Origin: Akkermansiaceae bacterium
GTDB lineage: Bacteria; Verrucomicrobiota; Verrucomicrobiia; Verrucomicrobiales; Akkermansiaceae
DNA length: 12,829 bases
NCBI GenBank assembly: GCA_028293225.1
Contig: JAQGPE010000575.1
Span: 1-12,829, forward strand
Direction of reading: 5' to 3'
The translations under genes and the position numbers were made by a program. The first letter of the stretch is position 1. Each line of letters opens with the position of its first letter. The notes beneath the pieces are model-generated. The model saw nothing but the letters and a program-made list of their open reading frames with translations. It did no database searches and had not been told where the DNA came from. This document shows, one piece after another, positions 1 through 6,840 of this stretch.

Positions 1-2507
1 ACTACGCCAAGGCTCTGGAAATAGGCGTCCTGAAGATCATGTCGAAGATGGGCATTTCGGTGCTCAACTCTTATCAGGGTGCGCAGATTTTCGAAGCCAT
101 CGGCATCGGCAAGGAAGTGGTCGACTACGCCTTCCACGGCGTGCCATCGAAGGTCGGCGGCATTGGCTTCGCGGAAATCGCCGAGGAGTCCCTGATCCGC
201 CATCGCGCGGCCTTCGAAAGCGGCATTGCTGCGGATGAAGCGCTCGATCTCGGCGACCCCGGCTACAACCGCTACCGCAAGTCGGGCGAGCGCCACGCTT
301 GGACCACGGACGTCATCAAGAATTTCCACACCTTCGTGAAGAGCGGCAAGTCGGAGGACTATGACGACTACGTGAAGGTGTCCCTGGAGACCAAGCCGGT
401 CGCGATCAAGGATCTCTTCGAGTTCGTCCCCGCCGCCAGCGGCCCGATCTCGGTCGATGAAGTGGAGCCGGTGGAAAACATCCGCCGCCGCTTCACCACC
501 GCCGCCATGTCGCTCGGCGCGCTTTCCCCGGAAGCCCACGAAACGCTGGCGATCGCGATGAACCGCATCGGCGGCAAGTCCGACTCCGGCGAAGGCGGTG
601 AAGACCCGGTGCGCTACAAGCCGTATCCGAATGGCGACTTCGCCCGCTCCTGGATCAAGCAGGTGGCCTCCGGACGCTTTGGCGTCTCGGCCTACTACCT
701 GGTCAATGCCGACGAACTGGAGATCAAGATGGCCCAGGGCGCCAAGCCCGGTGAAGGCGGCCAGCTCCCGGGTCATAAGGTCAATGCGCTCATCGCCCGC
801 CTGCGCAATACGCAGCCCGGCGTGCAGCTCATTTCCCCTCCGCCGCACCACGACATCTACTCGATCGAGGACCTCGCCCAGCTGATCCACGACCTGAAGG
901 AAGTGAACCCGCGCGCCCGCGTCACGGTCAAGCTGGTCGCCGAAACCGGTGTCGGCACCGTCGCCGCCGGGGTGGCCAAGGCCAGCGCCGACACGATCCT
1001 GATTTCCGGCCACGACGGCGGCACCGGGGCCTCCCCGCTGTCCTCCACCAAGCACGCCGGCTCGCCCTGGGAACTCGGCCTCGCCGAAGCCCAGCAGACC
1101 CTGCTGCTGAACAATCTGCGCAACCGCGTGCTGGTCCGCACCGACGGCGGCCTGCGCAACGGCAAGGACATCATCACCGCCGCCATCCTCGGCGCGGAGG
1201 AATACAACTTCGGCACCATCGCGATGATCGCCATGGGCTGCGTGTATGTCCGCAAGTGCCACCTGAACAACTGCCCGGTCGGCATCGCCACCACCGATCC
1301 GAAGTTCCGCGCCAAGTTCAAGGGCACGCCGGAAATGGTCATCAACTTCTTCGACGGCGTCGCCCGCGAAGCGCGCGAGATCATGGCCAAGCTCGGTGTG
1401 AAGACGCTCGATGAACTCATCGGCCGCCCGGAATACCTGCGCCAGCGCGAGGTGCCCGGCCATCCGAAGGCCAATCTGCTCGACCTGAGCTCGGTGCTGA
1501 AGGACGTGATCCCGGAACTCGCCGCCCACCACGGCGTCGAGCCTTCGACCCTCTCGCGGATCTGCACCAAGGAGCGCAACGACGGCATTTCCAAGACCCC
1601 GCTCGACCTCGAAATCCTCCGCGACCTCGCGAAGGCCCTCGGCACCGGCGAGATCTCCGCCGACACGCCGGAATACGGTCCGCTTTCCACTCCTGAAGCG
1701 ATCACCGCCGCGATCACCGCACTGCCCGACCGCCAGCCGGTCGAGTTGAGCTACGACGTGGTGAACACCGACCGCAATATCGGCACCCGCCTCTCCGGCC
1801 GCATTGCGGAAATCCACGGCGACCGCGGCTTCAACGGCCATACGGCGGTCACCCTGAAACTGAACGGCTCGGCCGGGCAGTCGCTCGGCACCTTCCTGGT
1901 CTCCGGCGTGAAGATCGAGCTCACCGGCGAAGCCAACGACTACGTCGGCAAGGGCATGGCCGCGGGCGAGATCGTCATCAAGGTCACCGCGGACGCCAAG
2001 TTCGACCCGGCCATGAACACGATCCTCGGCAACACCGCCCTCTACGGTGCGACCGGTGGCCGCCTCTACGCCAATGGCCGCGCCGGCGAACGCTTCGGCG
2101 TCCGCAACTCCGGGGCGATTGCCGTGGTCGAAGGCGTGGGTGACCACGGGTGCGAATACATGACCAACGGCACCGCGGTCATCCTCGGCAAGACCGGCAA
2201 GAACTTCGGCGCCGGGATGTCCGGCGGCACCGCCTACATCTACGATGTCGATGGCCGCCTCTACTCCCGCCTCAACCCGGAGATGGTCGTACCCCTGCCC
2301 GTCCGCCGCGCCGAGGACCTCGCCGAGCTGAAGCTGCTCATGGAAGAGCACGCTGCCAAGACCGGCAGCCCGCACGCCAAGGCCCTGCTCGCCGACTGGG
2401 AGAACACGCTGAAGAAATTCGTCCGCGTGATCGCCAAGGAGCGCGCCGCCCTCGAGGCCGCGGAGGAGAAGCACGAAGCCGCCTCGACCCCGGTCGCCGC
2501 CCGCTAG
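1..2507 (+). CDS. gltB: Glutamate synthase large subunit, C-terminal part (5' end off window)
   Basis: This is the synthase half of GOGAT, which makes glutamate from 2-oxoglutarate using ammonia channelled from glutamine. The frame is open from base 3 with no start, so the glutaminase domain and the start of the central domain lie off the window; about 834 codons are visible of a family that is usually near 1,500 residues. The FMN-binding domain covers roughly bases 450-1500. It contains the GGKSDSGEGGEDP loop (570-608) and the C-x5-C-x4-C ligands of the 3Fe-4S cluster (codons at 1239, 1257 and 1272, in GCVYVRKCHLNNC). The C-terminal GXGXG beta-helix domain follows (about 1755-2330), with the typical GDHGCEYMTNG and GAGMSGGTAY turns. 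An Ala/Glu-rich tail ends at TAG. No gltD follows; a terminator comes 27 bases after the stop. Whether the electron donor is NADPH or ferredoxin cannot be told from this part. Confidence 0.97.
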   Translation, partial: YAKALEIGVLKIMSKMGISVLNSYQGAQIFEAIGIGKEVVDYAFHGVPSKVGGIGFAEIAEESLIRHRAAFESGIAADEALDLGDPGYNRYRKSGERHAWTTDVIKNFHTFVKSGKSEDYDDYVKVSLETKPVAIKDLFEFVPAASGPISVDEVEPVENIRRRFTTAAMSLGALSPEAHETLAIAMNRIGGKSDSGEGGEDPVRYKPYPNGDFARSWIKQVASGRFGVSAYYLVNADELEIKMAQGAKPGEGGQLPGHKVNALIARLRNTQPGVQLISPPPHHDIYSIEDLAQLIHDLKEVNPRARVTVKLVAETGVGTVAAGVAKASADTILISGHDGGTGASPLSSTKHAGSPWELGLAEAQQTLLLNNLRNRVLVRTDGGLRNGKDIITAAILGAEEYNFGTIAMIAMGCVYVRKCHLNNCPVGIATTDPKFRAKFKGTPEMVINFFDGVAREAREIMAKLGVKTLDELIGRPEYLRQREVPGHPKANLLDLSSVLKDVIPELAAHHGVEPSTLSRICTKERNDGISKTPLDLEILRDLAKALGTGEISADTPEYGPLSTPEAITAAITALPDRQPVELSYDVVNTDRNIGTRLSGRIAEIHGDRGFNGHTAVTLKLNGSAGQSLGTFLVSGVKIELTGEANDYVGKGMAAGEIVIKVTADAKFDPAMNTILGNTALYGATGGRLYANGRAGERFGVRNSGAIAVVEGVGDHGCEYMTNGTAVILGKTGKNFGAGMSGGTAYIYDVDGRLYSRLNPEMVVPLPVRRAEDLAELKLLMEEHAAKTGSPHAKALLADWENTLKKFVRVIAKERAALEAAEEKHEAASTPVAAR

Positions 2508-2533
2508 GCAGGCGAGCTGACTCCATTCACGAG

Positions 2534-2566
2534 AAAGCCGGACTCCTCACGGAGCCCGGCTTTTTC
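2534..2566 (+). terminator. Intrinsic terminator after gltB
   Basis: A 13-bp stem (2534-2546 paired with 2551-2563, one A/C mismatch, loop TCAC) has the pattern AAAGCCGG-CTCC/GGAG-CCGGCTTT. It runs into TTTTTC on the plus strand, as expected for Rho-independent termination of gltB. On the minus strand the complementary run is only TTT followed by CTC, so it may also stop the convergent kinase gene, less efficiently. Confidence 0.85.
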
Positions 2567-2590
2567 TTTGGAACCCACCTCATCGAGAAA

Positions 2591-3994
2591 TCATACGGTC
2601 GCCAGACTCGCCGCAGCGACCGCCTGCCCGTGCCGCTTGGTCTTCTCATCCGGAACCACCAGGCGGATCGACAACTCCGGAAACTCCGCCGTGAGAACTT
2701 CTTCCGCGCACCGGATGATCACATCCCCACCTTCACCGCTGGCAACGCGCCCCAGGAAAAGGATACTATGGATCTGGTAGTAATCCGCATAGTGGGCAAT
2801 CGCATACCCAAAGCACGTGCCGATCGTCTCATAGATCTTCCGGGCCCGGTCGTCGCCGGCCTTCATCGCTTTCTGGACTTCGACCAGCTGGGCCGGGAAA
2901 GGCATCGCTCCGAACTCGTACCCCGCCGCGATCGCCAGTCGCGCCACCGCCTGCTGCGAGAAAAACTGCACGCCACAACCCAGATCGCGGCTCCATTCAT
3001 CGATCGGCGCATCCTCCCGGTAATCCACCGGAGCGAAAGCGAGTTCGTTCAACCACGGCCGGATCGAACCGGAAGGATCGACATAGCCCGCGGCATGACT
3101 GGTCCCCATCGCAATCCCCAGTACCGAGTTCTCGCCAAGCGCCATCGATCCCGCCAGCGCCGTGACCTCGCCATCATTGACGACTTCAAAGGGGATGTCG
3201 TTCCAGCGCTCCCGAAGCTCGAAGAACATCCTTCGGATGCGCGCATCGAAGTCCGCTTCGCTGACCCCGCGGAAGAGCGAGGAACCACGCACCTCGTTAT
3301 TCACGTAGACGCCCGCGGAGCTGCCGCCGATCGCATCGACCCGCGGCAAATGCGCCGCCGCCCGCATCAGCGAATCGTGCACGCCTTCGATGTGATACGC
3401 CGGGTCGTTCTGAAAGTACGGGTCCCATACGACTTCCTCGGAAAAGACCACTTCCCCATCGATCACCGCCGCGCACTTGCGGTCGGACCCACCGAGGTCA
3501 AAGCCGATCCGGCATCCCGAGAGATGCCGGCCCAGATCCATCGCACCGTCGGTGGCTTCCGGCAGTTCCGCGGTCTCTACTGCCGCGAAAGTCAGCGGCT
3601 CGCCGAAGATCTTCCGCCCGATGAAGTTCCAGTCGAATTCACGCGCCGCACCGGGCGCATAGAGGGCCGCCAGCGGCGCAATGACCTCCGGCGCCCCGGC
3701 GATCAGAAAGCGGCTTCCGCCCTTCTGCCACAGCAGGAATTTAAGAGTCCGCTCCACATAGCGGAAGGTGAGCGCGTCGTAGGCTTCACCCTGTGGCAGC
3801 AGCGGACTGGCCCAGCGGAATGTCGTGCCATCGGAACGCAGCAGCGCCACGTCCACCCTGCGCATCCCGGGAGCCGCCAGGGCCAGACGACGATACTCGC
3901 GATTCCAGAGCACCGCGGGAACGAATCCCGGATCCAGCACCGGCGGATGCGTGGGCGTAATCTCAAGAACAGCGGGCGAAGCAACAGAGTTCAT
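2591..3994 (-). CDS. ROK-like sugar kinase (ASKHA fold) with N-terminal extension
   Basis: The 467-residue protein is probably cytoplasmic and likely phosphorylates a sugar with ATP; the substrate is unknown. Residues about 163-467 carry ROK/ASKHA motifs: the phosphate-1 loop FDLGGSDRK (165-173), VNDGEVTALAG (272-282) with D274 as the probable catalytic base, the phosphate-2 loop LGIAMGTSHAAG (292-303), and a late LGRVASGEGGDVI (414-426) that fits the adenosine region. Typical ROK kinases are near 300 residues. Here about 160 extra N-terminal residues show no kinase motif, and the usual ROK zinc signature (CxCGxxGC type) is replaced by a region with DLGCGVQFFSQQA (337-349). The ATG start is preceded only by a weak AGGGCAG. 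The gene converges with gltB (83 bp apart) and diverges from the CxxC-protein gene. It could instead be a non-catalytic or regulatory ASKHA protein, because the loops are not canonical. Confidence 0.8.
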   Translation of the reverse strand: MNSVASPAVLEITPTHPPVLDPGFVPAVLWNREYRRLALAAPGMRRVDVALLRSDGTTFRWASPLLPQGEAYDALTFRYVERTLKFLLWQKGGSRFLIAGAPEVIAPLAALYAPGAAREFDWNFIGRKIFGEPLTFAAVETAELPEATDGAMDLGRHLSGCRIGFDLGGSDRKCAAVIDGEVVFSEEVVWDPYFQNDPAYHIEGVHDSLMRAAAHLPRVDAIGGSSAGVYVNNEVRGSSLFRGVSEADFDARIRRMFFELRERWNDIPFEVVNDGEVTALAGSMALGENSVLGIAMGTSHAAGYVDPSGSIRPWLNELAFAPVDYREDAPIDEWSRDLGCGVQFFSQQAVARLAIAAGYEFGAMPFPAQLVEVQKAMKAGDDRARKIYETIGTCFGYAIAHYADYYQIHSILFLGRVASGEGGDVIIRCAEEVLTAEFPELSIRLVVPDEKTKRHGQAVAAASLATV

Positions 3995-4193
3995 CTGCCC
4001 TGCAAGCTACGCTGAAAGCGCCGCGGATGAAATGTGCTTTTGCGAAGGAGGCTGCGGATTTCGCGCATGCTGCCGGCGCTCACCGGCGAGCCGCATTCAT
4101 TTCCGCAGCGACAAAAGGTCGCGCACTTTCGCGTGGTTTTTCCTTTGATGCCGCGTAAACATTCCCTTCCCTCTTGCGTAGCAACGGCTCCCA
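3995..4193. promoter_or_regulatory. Divergent intergenic region, presumed promoters
   Basis: These 199 bases separate two divergent genes and must hold the promoter of each, unless the genes are leaderless and read from elsewhere. I see no convincing -35/-10 pair on either strand. There is a short GCCGG/CCGGC inverted repeat near 4070-4085 and an isolated GGAGG near 4047-4051 that does not precede a believable gene. A TAG in frame at 4179-4181 limits how far the plus-strand gene can extend upstream. Confidence 0.5.
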
Positions 4194-4592
4194 TTGAAGC
4201 GCTTCTTCCAGTTTGTCCTCGCGGCGTACGCCAGCCTCGTGCTGGCGGGCGGTCCGTACGCGCTGGCCCAGATGGTCGCGTGGGCCGGCATGCTTTCGAC
4301 CTACTCGAAATCCGACGGCATCGCCCAGGCGGTGACCGATACCTTCAGTGGGGAGCGCCCCTGCGAAATGTGCAAAGACATCGGCGAGGCGAAGAAGGAA
4401 GCTGCGGGCAAGTCCGGCAAAACAACTCCGGAGCTCACCGTAGCCAAGCAGGCCCCGGAACTGGCATCGCCCAGCGAACTGCTGCTGCCGAAGCCCCAGA
4501 TCCGCGACGCGGTGCGGGTCGCCATCCTGCCGCCATTGGACCGCGCCGGCATCTGCCAGGCCGCCCCATTGCTGCGGCCGCCGCGAGCCTGA
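4194..4592 (+). CDS. Small exported CxxC protein (DUF2946-like?)
   Basis: The 132-residue protein has an N-terminal signal or membrane segment (KRFF followed by hydrophobic residues 7-33), so it is probably exported or membrane-anchored. After it comes a CEMC pair (C57, C60) in a GERPCEMCKDI context, a Lys/Glu/Ala-rich linker, and a C-terminal tail ending in a Pro/Arg-rich segment (LLRPPRA) with one more cysteine (C121). The start is TTG: an in-frame TAG lies 13 bases upstream and the next in-frame ATG (residue 27) would destroy the signal segment. No Shine-Dalgarno site is seen. From memory, small exported proteins with a CxxC pair and a Pro/Arg-rich tail (the DUF2946 group) often lie next to TonB-dependent metal receptors, and a receptor gene follows here on the same strand. 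This suggests metal binding or an accessory role in uptake, but that is inference; the family match was not tested. Confidence 0.75.
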   Translation: MKRFFQFVLAAYASLVLAGGPYALAQMVAWAGMLSTYSKSDGIAQAVTDTFSGERPCEMCKDIGEAKKEAAGKSGKTTPELTVAKQAPELASPSELLLPKPQIRDAVRVAILPPLDRAGICQAAPLLRPPRA

Positions 4593-4625
4593 GCTGAGTT
4601 CCCAGGCCCTGTTGTTCCGATTCAC

Positions 4626-4643
4626 CACGGCCCTTCTGCCGTG
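4626..4643 (+). repeat. Short hairpin in receptor leader
   Basis: CACGGC (4626-4631) and GCCGTG (4638-4643) form a perfect 6-bp stem around a CCTTCT loop, 34 bases after the CxxC-gene stop. No T-run follows, so it is not a standard intrinsic terminator. Confidence 0.4.
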
Positions 4644-4691
4644 AGTTGAACCCACTTGCGCACCCGCATCACCTCGCGGGGAAAAAGCCAA

Positions 4692-4707
4692 CGTACCGCT
4701 GCGTACG
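4692..4707 (+). repeat. Short inverted repeat in receptor leader
   Basis: CGTAC (4692-4696) and GTACG (4703-4707) form a perfect 5-bp inverted repeat around CGCTGC, 35 bases before the receptor ATG. It could be a small operator or hairpin, or it may be chance in GC-rich DNA. Confidence 0.3.
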
Positions 4708-4742
4708 CATGGCCGCGCACCCCTGTCCTCCCATGCTACCTT

Positions 4743-6788
4743 ATGAAAACTTTCTCGATTTCCTTCATCACGCTTTTTGGCACCGCCATTCCCCTCCTCG
4801 CCCAGTCGCACGATCTTCTCCCTGAGATGGTCGTGAACGGCACGCGGAAAACCCAGTCCCTCACCTCCCCGGACGTCGCAACCGCCCGGGCCGCCATCGC
4901 GAAAATCGCCGGCGGGGCCGAGGTCGTCGATGCCGAACGCTACCTCCGCGGCCGCTCCTCGACCGTCGCCGATACCTTCGCTCTCTCTCCCGGCGTCGTC
5001 GCCCAGTCACGCTTCGGCTCGGATGAGGCACGCCTTTCGATCCGCGGTTCCGGCCTGCAGCGCACCTTCCATGGCCGTGGCTTGCGGGTGATGCAGGACG
5101 GCGTCCCGGTGAACTACGCCGACGGCTCCTTCGACATGCAAAGTCTGGAGCCGACCGCCGCGATCCACGTCGATGTCCTGCGCGGCGCCAATGCGATGTC
5201 CTACGGCTCGGCCACCCTCGGCGGAGCGATCGACTACGTTTCCGCCACCGGCCTCAATTCCCCCGGCGCTTCGGTCCGTGTGGAAGCCGGTTCGCACGGG
5301 TATCTGCGGGCCGGCGTCTCCGGCGGCTTTTCCACCGGCTCCGCCGACCTCTACGCCTCCTTCACCGAGCAAACGCAACAGGGCTTCCGCCAGCATGCCG
5401 ACCAGGACAACCAGCGCTTTTTCGCCAACTTCGGTTGGCGCTTCAATGACGACCTTGAGACCCGGCTCTACCTGACGGCCGTCCGCACCGACTCGGAGCT
5501 GCCCGGCAATCTCACCAAAACCCAGCTCGAGACCGATCCCCGCCAGGCCGCCCTTTCCAACATCACCGGCGACCAGCACCGTGACTACGATCTCTACCGT
5601 CTGGCCTCCCGCACCACCTATCGCAATGGCGACACCACCTGGCACCTGACCGCCGGCTGGACCTACAAGGATCTCAACCACCCCATCTACCAGGTCCTCG
5701 ACTACCTCTCGAACGACTTCTACCTGGGCCTGGATGCGACCCACGAGATGCGGCTCTTCGGCCGTCCGGACGAGATCAAGGCTGGCGTCGCCTACAGCTA
5801 CGGCGCGACCGATACTTCGAACTACGTCAATGTCCGCGGCCATCGCGGCGCGAAGCTTTCCGGCGCCGACCTGACCGCGATCAACCTCGATACCTTCGTC
5901 GAAAACCGCCTGTCGCTGCCGGAAAACTTCCACTTCATCACCGGAGCCAGCGCCGCCCACAGCCGCCGCGAGAGCGAACGCACCTTCGGCAACGGCGCCA
6001 ACTACGCCAGCGACTTCTCCAATTTCGCGCCGCGCGTCGGACTGACCTGGGAACCCGATCAGCAAACGACCGTCTACGCCAATGTCTCCGGCAGCTACGA
6101 AGCCCCCTCCTTCAGCGAATCAACCACCGTCAGCGGTCCCAACAAGGCCCAGACCGCCACCACTTTCGAACTCGGCACCCGCGGCAACCGCGGCCCGGTG
6201 CGCTGGGATGCCTCCATCTATCGCTCGAACATTGATGACGAGCTGCTGACGATCGTCCCGGATCCCTCCGTCCCGACCGCCACCGCCACCATCAATGCCG
6301 ACAAGACCCTCCACCAGGGTGTCGAACTCGGTGGTGAAATCGATCTACTAGGCCAATCGTGGCTTACCGAGGCCGACAACCGCCTGGTCCTGCGGGTCGC
6401 CTGGACCTACGGCGACTTCCGTTTCGACAACGATCTCACCTACGGTGACAACCATATCGCGGGCCTTCCTCCCCACCTGATCCGCGGCGAGCTGACCTGG
6501 GAAAACAAGGACGGCTGGTATGCCGGACCGACCTTCGAATGGGTGCCGGAGAAATCCTTCATCGACCACCGCAACACCTACTCCGCCGATCCCTACGCCT
6601 TGGTCGGCTTCAAGTTCGGCCAGCGCCGTGAGGAAGGCCTGTCGTGGTTCATCGAGGCGCGGAACCTCACCGACGAGCGCTACGCCGCCACCACCGGCGT
6701 GATCGAAAACGCCGGCGGCAGGGACAGCGCCCAGTTCCTCCCCGGCGACGGGCGCAGCGTCTACACCGGCCTGCAGTGGCGCTGGTGA
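4743..6788 (+). CDS. TonB-dependent outer-membrane receptor
   Basis: This 681-residue outer-membrane protein takes up a scarce ligand using TonB/ExbBD energy. ATG 4743 was chosen because it gives a clean signal peptide (residues 1-20, cut after LLA); an upstream TTG at 4656 would bury it. A likely TonB box, EMVVNG (28-33), follows. The plug domain (about 60-168) shows FALSPGVVAQSRFG, RLSIRGSG, QDGVPVNYADG and VDVLRGANAMSYGSATLGG, all typical of FecA-like plugs. The rest is barrel with alternating aromatic strands, including late RNLTDERYAATTG. The final residue is tryptophan, where most barrels end in Phe; the closing strand YTGLQWRW otherwise fits a BamA signal. No Shine-Dalgarno site is seen. 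The substrate is unknown: the plug suggests a siderophore or chelate class, and the CxxC-protein neighbour suggests a metal. Confidence 0.93.
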   Translation: MKTFSISFITLFGTAIPLLAQSHDLLPEMVVNGTRKTQSLTSPDVATARAAIAKIAGGAEVVDAERYLRGRSSTVADTFALSPGVVAQSRFGSDEARLSIRGSGLQRTFHGRGLRVMQDGVPVNYADGSFDMQSLEPTAAIHVDVLRGANAMSYGSATLGGAIDYVSATGLNSPGASVRVEAGSHGYLRAGVSGGFSTGSADLYASFTEQTQQGFRQHADQDNQRFFANFGWRFNDDLETRLYLTAVRTDSELPGNLTKTQLETDPRQAALSNITGDQHRDYDLYRLASRTTYRNGDTTWHLTAGWTYKDLNHPIYQVLDYLSNDFYLGLDATHEMRLFGRPDEIKAGVAYSYGATDTSNYVNVRGHRGAKLSGADLTAINLDTFVENRLSLPENFHFITGASAAHSRRESERTFGNGANYASDFSNFAPRVGLTWEPDQQTTVYANVSGSYEAPSFSESTTVSGPNKAQTATTFELGTRGNRGPVRWDASIYRSNIDDELLTIVPDPSVPTATATINADKTLHQGVELGGEIDLLGQSWLTEADNRLVLRVAWTYGDFRFDNDLTYGDNHIAGLPPHLIRGELTWENKDGWYAGPTFEWVPEKSFIDHRNTYSADPYALVGFKFGQRREEGLSWFIEARNLTDERYAATTGVIENAGGRDSAQFLPGDGRSVYTGLQWRW

Positions 6789-6808
6789 TCCGAGCGAATC
6801 AACATCCG

Positions 6809-6840
6809 GTTCCCTCCGCCTTCATCATGGCGGGGGGAAC
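6809..6840. terminator. Strong hairpin between convergent genes, over a stop codon
   Basis: GTTCCCTCCGCC (6809-6820) pairs with GGCGGGGGGAAC (6829-6840) through 12 bp with one G-T wobble, around an 8-base loop. It begins 20 bases after the receptor stop, and its loop contains the stop codon (6825-6827) of the minus-strand TPR gene. No T-run follows on either strand, so it is more likely a bidirectional mRNA 3'-end stabiliser or Rho-dependent end than a classic intrinsic terminator. Confidence 0.55.

Larger units (their letters stand above)
4593..4742 (+). other. 150-bp leader between CxxC gene and TonB receptor gene
   Basis: This non-coding stretch holds two perfect short inverted repeats, listed separately (4626-4643 and 4692-4707). 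No T-run follows either, and no known riboswitch core was recognised. It could hold a promoter for the receptor gene or processing structures within a two-gene transcript. A TTG at 4656 extends the receptor frame through it, but the added 29 residues are basic and unlike a signal peptide. Confidence 0.45.

Noticed and set aside
857..1717. 286-codon open frame on the minus strand
   Set aside because: It is antisense to the FMN and Fe-S region of gltB; Ser/Arg-rich with no motifs.
2150..4015. 621-codon open frame on the plus strand
   Set aside because: It lies over the end of gltB and antisense to the whole kinase gene; its Arg/Pro/His-rich translation has no motifs, as expected from GC-rich codon bias. 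The kinase frame carries clear motifs.
4156..4161. TAAACA as a possible -10 box for the CxxC gene
   Set aside because: No acceptable -35 element lies 16-18 bases upstream, so it was not called as a promoter.
4034..4597. 187-codon open frame on the plus strand with GGAGG nearby
   Set aside because: It overlaps the CxxC gene in another frame, and its translation is Arg/Pro/Gly-rich without a signal segment; the 4194 frame gives a coherent exported protein.
5007..6065. 352-codon open frame on the minus strand
   Set aside because: It is antisense to the TonB receptor, and its Gly/Val/Ala-rich low-complexity translation is a mirror of third-position GC bias.
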